64,000 nucleotides of DNA from Crossaster papposus (Eukaryota; Echinodermata; Asteroidea; Velatida; Solasteridae). How positions within the stretch are numbered: the first letter of the stretch is position 1; every line of letters starts with the position of its first letter. The notes under the pieces are model-generated. The model made no database searches. It had not been told where the DNA came from and saw only the letters and a program-made list of their open reading frames with translations. Positions 26,501 through 38,500 of the stretch are shown in pieces. The stretch covers positions 930,001 to 994,000 of the forward strand of contig JBAIAA010000254.1 of the NCBI GenBank assembly GCA_037893245.1. Reading direction: 5' to 3'. Both the position numbers and the translations under genes were made by a program.

Positions 26501-29500
26501 TATATAAGTAGGATAAGTCATAACGTTAGTCATGTTGGTCCAAAAACAAGAAAACAATAACATTAGGCCTGTTAGATTTTCACTTAACGTTACTGCCTTT
26601 CCCTCCGTCCGACTACTACCATTACTTTTTCCACGTCACTGGTTCTCTCCGTGTTTTCTTATGAAAAGAGGCTATTGTCAACCAGCGGCAACCGTGCAAC
26701 GGGGTCTGGTTCCAAATAGTCGACTAGATAGTCCAACCATCCTGCGTTCGAGTGACGTTAGTCGAACTATGGTTAACTATAGTTCGCGCCCGAACTTGCT
26801 CCTTTATGTTGTGTGAAATCGTCAATCCACCCTGGACTAGTAACATGGGCATCAAATTCTGATTAAATACGCGCGGTAACACCTCACATCTTTTGTTTCC
26901 CGCCAGATTAGTCATTTTTCCCCCCACGTTTAAAAAAAAAATTATACCGAGGTCGCGCAGAGTCTCGGAGGCGGTAACCAGACCCGGGATTACATTCCTC
27001 CTCACCTAGGCTCGTCACCTCTCGAGCTTTTTTTTTAATTCTTCTTTTTTTTTCTTCTTCATCTTATTGTATCTCGATCGTCGTATTTTAGACGTTCGCT
27101 CAACTCGTCGTCGAGGGGTTAATCCTCGTCGGTGTGGCGTTACATTCAAAATACGATTGACCCGGTTTTTTTGAGTGGGTTTTTCTGTTTGTATTCTATA
27201 TTTCTGGTCGTTACATCGGAGGCGGCGGCGGTCTTTTCATCCCTAAGCCTGCCGTCACTCGTTCCACCTTTTTTTTACGGACCTTTAATCTCGAAGACAT
27301 TAATTTGCCCGATGAGGGAGATTCCGGGCGTCTGTTTGTCTAGCCGACTCGTACTCATCTTAGATTCACCTCTCACGTAGAAGAAGTGCAGTATAAATTG
27401 TTTTATTTATTTCATGGTATCGTTTTGGTTTTTAAATACACTCTCAAAGCATGTATTAACATTTTGGTTGGTTTAAACAGTTGGTCAACATTTTAACCAC
27501 TAATGTATTTTGTTTCTTTCCAATATGCAATGCGACCAATGTTGGATATTATTTTATCCAACGTTGGAGAAAATGTGTTCATTTTTAACCAAATACTGTT
27601 GTGTGGTTTATCAGGCAACCAAAGGTTGAATAAAATGGGTAAATTTACCCGACGTTTTTTGTAACTTATGTTTATTTTAATTAACGTTGGGTAAAATGAT
27701 TAATTGTTTACCGACAGCTGGTTACCAGATAAACCACACAACGGTTGGTAAACAAAATTGGTTTAAACATTGAATCTATTGTATATCCAACGTTTGGTAA
27801 AATGTACCCTGCCATTGGTCAAATTGGAGAAACTATTGTACACATTGTTAGTACAAATTGTAACTAACTTTTTGAACCAACCAAATTTTAATACCACCAT
27901 TCTCAAATGTGTATACACTGCTAAAACGGCGGTGTTAAATTTAACACCTTTGGATTTATATTGGGCGAATGGTCCAATATAAACACCAAAAGTGTTAAAT
28001 TTGACACCGCAGTTTTTGCAGTGTACCTGTGGAGACATTTCTTTGTTCTCGTGTACAAAATTAATTTCCTGGGTTGATATTTCGACCCAATATACCCTAT
28101 ATTATACCCTAACACAAACACTAACCCTAACCACATCCTAACTCTAATTTTTGAGTAATTTAAGTACAATCCAAAAATCTATTTCGTGAACTTTCTTGTT
28201 GGGACCTATTTATCTATAGAAATTACCCCGTGGAGACCTTTTGACTACTATTGTCCACATTGTGTTCAGGTCTCCACAGGGTAACGAATTTAGAAACATG
28301 TGTATTAAAATGAGAGTGTAGGTTTTCTTTAGCACAGTGTGAAACAAAACTATGTGGTTGTGAATGACCGTATAATGTGAGATTCATGTATCTAGGATGA
28401 GTCAGAAGTAACGCGAGAAAATCAAGCAATTCAACATGAACAATTTTGTTCACACGTAGTGACAATCAAAATACATGCACTTAAAGGTATAGGATACATT
28501 ATTTTGCATATATCGAAAATATTTACTACCAAATTATTAAGAAGTATCTTACTTGTCTGAAAGTAAATAATGATTCTAGGCATCCAGATAAATTATTGCG
28601 CTAGATATCCTGTAATTGTTCCAAAAAACGGCGATCGTGAAAAAACAAGAACAACATAAGAATAACTGCCTGACGCCGGTTAAAAACGAACGCCGTTGTT
28701 TGTGCTTTTATCGGCATCCATGATTGTAAAACTTTGGACAGGTCAGTTAAACGAAATTTACTATAAAATGCAACCCCCCAAATTCCTGATAGTTCAAGCA
28801 ATTATACCAATGATGTATCCTATACCTTTAAAGGTAGTATACACAATTTTCTTTTGCTGTCATTTTCGAAAATGGATGCGTTAGGGGATTGATATTTCAT
28901 AGTGAATATTGTGACACTGGCCTGTTTAAAGAAATTAGAGGAAAAAACAACAACATAAAATTATCTTCGTCGTTTTCTGACAGATCTACAACGTCAAATA
29001 TCACGTGTAGTTTCCCTTTTTTTAATAAAAAGAAAATCCACGTCAAAAACTACTTGAATGAATGGACTATAGCGATTGGCAGGATAAGGTTACCGCGTAA
29101 CTCAATTTAATTACTCTAAAATGGTTAGGATCCCCTCCTCGTCGTATTATATGCGAACCCGTTTAGCGTATACGCGACGAGGATTGCATGCCGTGGCCTG
29201 CCTATTTTCCTCCCTCGACCGATGCCGTGTCATCGCGGTGGAAGAGAAAGAAAAAAAAGGGAGAACCTTACGAAAAGAGGACGTTTCGAAACACGAGACT
29301 GGTCATGTCAGGTCCCGAACTAATCCGCAAGATAGACCGAATTACTTAGACCTGGAATCGAATTGAGGAAATGGGTTGAAGAGTAAAAAACCAAATGTTC
29401 AGGATATATATTTTTTTCTTTCTTTCTTTCTTTTTTACTCTTTCGTTTTTTTTCTTCTTGTTCTTCTTGGAACTTCTTGATGCAGAAGTCGGATGTAGAA

Positions 29501-32500
29501 GTGCTTTTTTACAAATTGAAAAGTCTAATTACTCTCCAACAAGTATAGGTTACATGTCTGAATTAAGTTTCATTACAGGTTTGTGAGGATTTTTTTTCTC
29601 TCGCTGCGATGAATCGAATTGAAAAACCGCATGTTGTAAATGTTAAAGGTATTGTTTTTATAGTTCAATGTATAGCAGTACTAGGTAACATTAAAGTGTG
29701 ATTCGACCCTTACTCACTACTCCCTTTTTCTTACACATAACCTGAATCCTGCAAAATCTTCCAATTCTAAAGTGTTAAAACTCTATGTAACCTGACTCCT
29801 ACAAAACCCTCCAATATTTATTACTGGTGACCATTGCTTGAATCATGTTTACCATTGAGCTATAGAGCAGCCAAACAGCAGGACCAAAAAGCTGCTAAGT
29901 GCCCTATCACAACAAGGGTTTGCACACATGACCCTTGGTATGCAAACGTTTCCTATCCTTGACACATTAAACTTCCACCTTGACTGAAGCTCTATGGAGA
30001 ATATGCATAGAGCATGAGCAGTGTGGAGTACAAAGTAACAAATAACCTCAATCCTCCAAAATCCTCATTTGGATAAATACCCAAGTAACCTCAACACTGC
30101 AAAATCATCCAGCATATAGTTTAGGCCTTATGACCTGGATCTTGCATTATCCTCCAGTGGCAAAACCACAAACGCCCTCAATCCTGTAAATTCCTCCGAT
30201 GCATTAACTTTCAAGTGCCCTCAATCCTGTAAAATCCTGCATTTTGCAAAGAGGATTTTGCAGGCTTTGGGATGGTTAGGGTTTTTTATTGAAGAATTGA
30301 TAGGGTGCTGTTGGTTCTGCGACACGATTCATTATTCTTTGCGCATATTGAAAGAGACGGTATAGTTTTGATAACTGTCGCCATGGTGATTCCGATGAAG
30401 ATCACAAAAGAAAAATGGTTATAGTTAAACTGGCTTTGATTGTATAAATAATATGTATACTTCAATCTTTTATAATATTTTATAATCAAGAATTAAAGAA
30501 AGCAATTCTGAGCAACACGACTGCATTGTCTCAAATGTTCCGTCTGTACGTAACTTTTCACTTGACCTTTCATGTGACCTTTCACGTGACCTTTCACGCG
30601 CCCTTTCAAGTGTCCTTCATGTGGCCCTTCATGTGGCCCTTCACGTGACCCTTCACGTGACCCTTCACGTGACCTTTCAAGTAACCCTTCACGTGGCCAT
30701 AGGTTGAGTAGTCCCGACGTTTCTCGTCCGCCGATATCCGTACTCGTCACCCAATCAAAATTTATCGAACTCATTTCAAGAAAACTGTTCCAAATCGTCG
30801 TCAAACAACACCCTCCAAAATAAAACCAGGTTTAAGACCTGGGGCTATTCTCATGGAGCTGCTAAGCATACAAATTTGCTAAGCACAAAACAATTTTTGC
30901 TCAGTAAAAACAGATTACCAGCCAAAACTCCATAATGCTTTTCATGCTAAAGCAAAAACCAACTTAATACCAGTCTCTTAAAATATATACATCAACTGGA
31001 AATTTGGTTTAAACCCTGTTTTTGCCAATTAACAATAATGTTCATGCTAAGCACATTTTGTGTGCTTAGCAGCTCCATGCAATAATGGCCCCATTGCGAT
31101 AAGAATGACAGCCGACCGATCCCTCACCCGGATGAATATTATCCCGAGTCGACACTTCGTCGACCCAGCCCGTTTCACGCCTCGGCGCGCGGCGACGGGG
31201 GTCATTACCGGCCGTAAACATTTAAACGCCACGACTGTTTGGGGACACCGCGGTCGCTGGACAGTTTAACTGCTTAAGCGCTGTGAAATTCAATAAAAGA
31301 GAAAAAGTAATATGGAGACGGTTGGTTTCCAATTCACTTGGGGGTTTCCAACAGGTGCGTGAATAAAGTGTATTTTGCTGTTTATCGGTGAGCGAGTATT
31401 TTACGCTCGCGTCAGCAGTGCGCGTATGACGGAGGGGTTACGCTATAATTTATAACTTTCCTCGCATGTAGAGCGCGATGAAAGGATGCCCAATGCCCAT
31501 GGAATTCGGCCGAAGTGCGTGTAGGTGTGAACGCTGTTTGCTCTTCAAACCCCGCTAAAAACTTCAGAGTCCAATTTCATAGAGTTGCTTAAACACACTT
31601 AAGTTTGCTTAAAGGTAGGATACACCATTGGTAATTGCTGGAATTATCAGGAATGGGTGGATGTAAAGATAGGATACACCATTGGTAATTGCTTGAATTA
31701 TCAGGAATGGGTGGATGTAAAGATAGGATACACCATTGGTAATTGCTTGAATTATCAGGAATGGGTGGATGTAAAGATAGGATACACCATTGGTAATTGC
31801 TTGAATTATCAGGAATGGGTGGATGTAAAGATAGGATACACCATTGGTAATTGCTTGAATTATCAGGAATGGGTGGATGTAAAGGTAGGATACACCATGG
31901 TAATTGCTGGAATTATCACGAATGGGTGGATTCGAGCGGGGGGTTGTATGTTATAGTAAATATCGTAATAACTGAACTGTCCGAGTTTTACAATTATGGT
32001 CATGGACGCCGGAAAAAAAGCAAGGAAACCCAAATATTTAGGAATTTAAAGTTAAATTCAAAAATTACCCAAATTCAAATCGCAAAACACATTTGTACGC
32101 AGTGTGACCTAAAAAAACAATTTCCAAATGCTGACCTCGTTTTTGTCGAGGCGGCGGTGGCGACATTAGAAAGTCGGATAAAAAGTGATTTTTTTTTTAG
32201 TCGTGAGTGTAGTGCACGCGCGTGCCCCTCGTAAAAATTTACAATTACACAACTTTCGGGGATAAACTTCTTAAAAGGCGCTACAACTTGCGCACACCAA
32301 AATCTCTTCTTCCGTCCCACAAGCTGCCTACATTTTTTTGTTTCATTTCGTTATTTTTTTTCTTTGGGTTCACCATCTCTCGTGGCGGCACGAACTAAAA
32401 AACTCGCGAAATCCCCGCCCGAGGGGGGCAGAAACTTACGCGCCCGTGTAACACCGCGTGTTTAACTTTAAAGACCAGGGACCTGCACTTTTGTCAGCGG

Positions 32501-35500
32501 ACCGCAAGTGCGTGGCGTATATACGGGGGGTTGCGGGCCGCGCGTCGCCCCCTCGCCTCGGCTAATGACCCGGTCGATCACGGGGGTCTAGCAACAAAAA
32601 AATCTCCGAGGATGATTAGCAATGACACATGTTCAAAATTGCCCTAATGAATTTAAATTCTTTTTTGCTTACCCCTCAGTCCACAAGCCCCTAAACGATA
32701 CCGCGCCATCAAAACAACTATTCTATATACTGAAACTTTACAAGGTAAGAAAGCGGACAATAGTTTAGATTTTTACTTTGTCTTTGTCTTTCCTTTTTAT
32801 TTTGGAGGGGTAATTTTGTTCTCACTTTTTTGATTGCGTGTATTCTGTTTGTACACTCTCAAAACATGTATTAAATTGGGTTAAATTAATTAAACAAGTT
32901 GGTTAAAATTATAACCGACATTGTGTAAATGTTTTAAATTTGACCAATGTTGGGCATATTTTACCCAACTTTTGGCAAATTGTTTGACTAATTTGTTAAC
33001 CAACTGTTGTGTTGTTCACCTGGTAGCCGCAACAGTTGGTCAAAATGAGTACATCTACTCAACGTTGGTTAAATGTGGTTAAACATAACCAACATTGTGT
33101 AAAATGACAATATTATTTACCAACCGTTGGTAACCAGGTGAACAACACAACAGTTGGTTAAACAAAAAAAATTGTTTAAACAAATTACCCAACGTTGGTT
33201 AAAATGTACTCAACATTGGTCAAATTGGGAAAAATTACACATTGTTGTTGGTTACAATTTTAACTTAACCAATTTTGTTAACTAACAATAGTTTAATACA
33301 TGTTTTTAGGAGTGTATGTTTCGTCGAAACCATGGTCAACTGCAGAGCCCGCCGCACACGAGAGCTATCTGCTGAGCAAAAATTCATTCGACACCGTTTG
33401 CTTGGTTTCGTCTTTATTTTGTTTTTCTTTTTCGTCCCTATAAATTTCTCGAAGCCTTTCACATCCAAAACACTAACGGACATTAATCTGAACTTAAAAC
33501 GTAATGGGATTTGATGTGTGTATTCAAGATTGACGTGGGGTTATGCATGGCATACTCTCTATAATGTAAAAGGGTAAAAATCCTTCTAAAACAATTTTAA
33601 AAAGCCTGAAAACCACTCCAAAAAGAGTAACATTTTCACTCTTTTGCAGAGTTATAGATTATATGGAACCAGTCTACAAACAAGTGGTCCCTGTCTCCTT
33701 AAAAGAGAGGATATGTTACTCTTTTGGAGTGTTTTTCATTCTTTTCGAGTGTTGCAAGTGAAATGCCGTGCAGCTTTCACTCTTTTTGTTTTTATAAGGG
33801 CTCTTTTAAGAGAGTGATGTTTTCACTCTTTGACATTATTTAGAGAGTATAGCCCTGAAATATTCGGAACCCGTAGCCGGATCGAAACCGAGGCTTGTCA
33901 AAGAAGCCGTTATAGACTTGTTACAAGCGAGCCAGTATTTTGTTTTGCCTAGAGGTTCACGTGTTAAACACAAGCTCGCAAGAGCTGTTGAGTATATCGT
34001 GAATCCAAAAGCCACCAATTTGAATTTCTGTTAATAAGACCTAGTAGCTAGTATTATCGCATATTGTATCACTTTATTGCTGCAGGCTTTATTTATAATG
34101 GATAAATTATTCATGGTTGTTAGCTCGCCAGGGTTCTTTGTCCATTCGGTCATGAGCCCGGGACCTGCTGTAAAGAAGAACATATGGATGTGTGATGACT
34201 TGGAGGATAATGGCCGTAATTTGTACGGGGTTTTAGGCGGGTCTTGCGGGTGGATGGCACCATGGAGCTATGACACTGAGCACGGGTAGCTGACGCGCCG
34301 ATCCACGGTATGGTATAGGGCACAGGCCCCGCCACGGCCATGCACGGGACTGGACAAATTCGATCTATTGTGAAGCTGAGCATTATTATTATTGCCTGCA
34401 CATCAGATATACCTAAAAAAAAACTCAACTGACCACAGATATTAAGTCTGTGAGTTAATTCTGCCGCCTGTACTACACGGGCATTTATTTACTTCATCGC
34501 TGGCATTTTGTAGCCCTTTTAAAGGGAGGTTTTGTTGGTACCAAATGAGGCAAGAACGGGTGTTTGTTGGGGCAGCGATGATGACCGAGACCGATCGACC
34601 GACTAACAGGGCATTTTAGTCGTGCAAAATGGCTCGTGAATCGGCAACATCAGACATAAGATGAAAGTGACTGTGTCGTGCACTATAGAGCGACGCCGCT
34701 GTTTAGATATTACCATGGAGCTACATTTTGTCAGGCAGATTGGTGACAAAAATGTTCAATCAAAATGATAAAAGCTTGCCATTTGGCACACAGTCTAGAG
34801 TATGTCATGAGAAAGATATTGGGCTATAGGGCCATCGCAAATGTTGTCCTTTGAAAAAAAATAAAGGTAGAATAACCCGCAATTTTCAAAATGTTCAAAA
34901 TGGCTGCCATTGCATGTTATTCTACGTATATTGTTTCAAAGGTCAAATCAGCGATGGCCCGATAGCCCAATATATCTTTTTCATGACATACTTTGAGCCT
35001 TTTCTGTGTACCCGGCTAGCCTTCCAGCGGGGACCACTCTTTGAAATCTTGGCTCAGCGGTGTGACCTCCCACTGGTAGTCGTGCACGAATAGCACGTGT
35101 TAACATACCCTGCTTGTTTTGAGCACCAACGGAAAGTTAACCATGCACACGTGCTTCCTGTTGTGTGTGTAGCGCCCTCGTCGTTCATTGGCGGAGCAAG
35201 CAAGCTCGTGTCCAAATCTCTTATGTGTGGCTACTGCGCATGAGCAGGCTGACAATAGACGTAACCGTAGCCCTGAAAGCCTTATTCGGATAATCGTGAA
35301 GAGGGTTTATTTAATTCACAGTATACGTGTTTTATAGCAATAGGAAAATATCATGATTTCATGTATAGACACACGACCGTGGATAACTGGGGTTGTATAG
35401 CTCGACCGATCAATTCTAGTTTATCGCCTTTTTATGTTTTAGTTAACTTTCCACGCACGCACACACGCGGGCATTTCTTGTGGGGCATTGAGCGATATTG

Positions 35501-38500
35501 CTCCCGGGCCCGGGCTGGACTCTCATTTGCCGGTTGACCCTTTCCTCCCCTATTGGGCCCCGACAATGCCCGACAAATCCGACATCGCAATTATGTGTTG
35601 CGTTTCGGTGTTATTATAGGAACGATCAGACCATTCAGCATATATTTGTTTGTTGCTTGTTATGAAATGCCCAATTAACACTTGCTGTGGGAAGGAAAGT
35701 GTAGAATGACAGCTCGTAAAGGGGTCTAATTACCTCTTGTAATTACCTCGTAATTGTTATGAGGTTTCATTGGCGTTGGACGACTAAATACAAATTCGGA
35801 GCTTGGGTGAAAGTTAGTCCGCGGATTGCGCAGCGCGCTGCGCCCGCTGACGAGTGCCGGCGTTAGCCGTTCTTATTCCCGTACAGTATAAGCCATGGAA
35901 GTCGCGCTGTTACAGAAAATAGCAACTATATGGTACATAATTATAGGAAGCTCCATAATACCCAAAATGTATTTATCTATAATTTATTGTTTCACTTGGC
36001 GATGAAGGTTCGTGAACCGTGTTCTGTCCCAATTACACAGTTAAGCTTTCCGCCTACTGCGGTGTTTTGCATGGCGTGCGCACTTGACCTAATGACAATT
36101 TAATTCAAAGATAACTCTAAATATTCGATTGTGTTCTTGGGCAAGCCACTTCATCCCTACTTGCCCCTCTCCACCCAGGAGTAGAAAAAGGGGTGCCGGT
36201 ATTTAGCTGGAGAGTAACCTGCGATGGACCGGCATCCCATCCAGGGGGAATTGTCTTGGTCGTCTTATGCTATCGAAACCGGAGTTAAACGCCGGCCTTT
36301 ACAGGTGTATCAATAAATTGATACAACAACAATATAATGGAATACAACACGTAGATTGTATAACTAACGTCGATAATAATAGATATGGTTACAAAGATAC
36401 TGGTTTCCACTTTAAAATGAGACACCAAACGTCCAAATCTGACACTGTTTAACAGAGTTATAAACAGAATTCAAACAGTGGTCAAATTGACCATGGGACC
36501 AAGTTTTTCGATTTTGTTTCGATACTGTGCATGTGTAGAGTTGAAATCAAGTCGTTATAGACACTTTTGTCTTTGTCCGTGCAGGCGCCACGGAAATGAA
36601 CCAGAGCAGGCATGGTGGCTCAGCGCTGGTTTATTTCGGTAACGACTTGATTTCAAGTCTACACTTGCACAGTATCCAACAAAAATCGAAAAAACTTGGT
36701 CCCATGGTCAATTTTACCCCTCTTGGAAAATTATTCATAGCTCTGCCAAACATTGTCGGATTTGGACGTTTGGTGTCTCATTTTAAAGTGTAAACCAGTA
36801 TCTTTGAAACCATATCTATATTATCGATGTTAGTTATAAATTCTACGTGTGGTATTCCCTTATATTTTTGTTGCATGCACCCTGTAGTGGTGGGCCATAT
36901 TGGATTGGACGTAAAGCCTTTGCGTTCAATACAATCTCTAGTAGTACTACTATTACCCAGTGCAAAGAACCTACAAAATACAAATTAACTGTATAGTTTG
37001 CTTGATTGCAGTTATAGTATATCATTTGTTATGTAACATTTGTTTTCTTTTGAAACAACAGTTCTATAAAGAATCTAAAACTCTAAAATCTAAATCTGAA
37101 ATTATAAAGAATGGTGCTTAACAACTAACCTGACAAAGTTTAATCTCTGTGAATTCCGTATATTTTGAGAAAAAAAAATTATCTAAGATTTCGATTTTTA
37201 ACCAACTATACCCAATGGAAATTTTTCCAAAAATGTGTCTCTGAGACGCATTTTTGGACTTCTGAATCTGAAAATCTAAAGAATGGTGCTTGACAACTAA
37301 CCTGACAAAGTTTAATCTCTGTGAATTCCGTATATTTCGAGAAAAAAATTATTCTAAGATTTTGATTTTTAAACAAATATACCCAATACAAGTTTCCAAA
37401 AATGTGTCTCTGAGACGCATTTTTGGCCTTTAAATTTGAAACTCTAAAGAATGGTGCTTGACAACTAACCTGACAAATTTTAATCTCTGTGAATTCTGTA
37501 TATTTCGAGAAAAAAAATTATCTAAGATTTCAAATTTTAACCAACTATACCCAATGGAAATTTTCAAAAATGCGTCTCCGAAACGCATTTTTGGACTTCT
37601 ATTGTTATTTTCATCAAAAATGACCATCTTTACATGGAGTTTAGAGTCGATTTCTTTACATCAAGTATTAGCTTTTGAACAATAATTTGGTTGGTTGCTT
37701 TTATGGATAGTTGCCAAACGTATAAATACTGTTCCTTTAAAGATGGACTACAACGGAATAATGATAAAGGCTGTGTTGCTGTTTTTTGTTCGAGAAATGT
37801 ATAATGATTACTAATATATCATTAGTATTCAATAAATCTTGTTCCTTCATGCAAAAAAACAACAAAATTTATCGGCGTTCTACGACCCAGAAAAACTCAG
37901 TTTCAGCAAAAGCCCCTAACTCATGAATAATTCATACTTTGTTTGTGACGTACTACCCATGAAAACGCATACATATGGTGGCCCTGAAGGGACTCCGCAG
38001 ATCGCGAATATTGACGTCAAATTTGACGTCAATATTCGCGACTTTTTTGGAAAGTCGTGAATATTGACGTCAAATTTGACGTCGATATTCGCGATCTGCG
38101 GAGTCCCTTCAGGGCCACCATGTATGCGTTTTCATGGGTAGTACGTCATCACTTTTCGCTGGTTTACAAGTCCGCTGGTACTATATCGTGGATTTCATTG
38201 TGGTTTTCAGTGGATCTTTGCCGGGAACCAGTACAGGGCGGGACATTTCAAAATCGAAGAATCGAGGTCTATTTTTTTCGGTCAAATTGCAACAAAATTA
38301 TTTAGAGAAAAACATGACCGTAACAATAAAGTGTTACCTAAACACAACATAAACAAGGTCCGATAATAAATTTAATGTGTGAGTTTTCGTTGTAGTCCAT
38401 CTTTAAGTATGGTAACATTATTGCAGTATTTCTGACAATGTTCACTATGAAATCTCCGAATGATTAAAGACTTTGACAAAACATTAATTATTAATGAACA

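Noticed and set aside
30493-30804. Minus-strand frame with REGSREG-type repeats
   Set aside because: It is the 12-bp E-box minisatellite read as protein. The period explains the open frame.
31657-31956. Plus-strand frame with an 18-residue repeat
   Set aside because: It arises because the 54-bp MITE-end unit is a multiple of three and lacks stops in one frame. There is no promoter or splice context.
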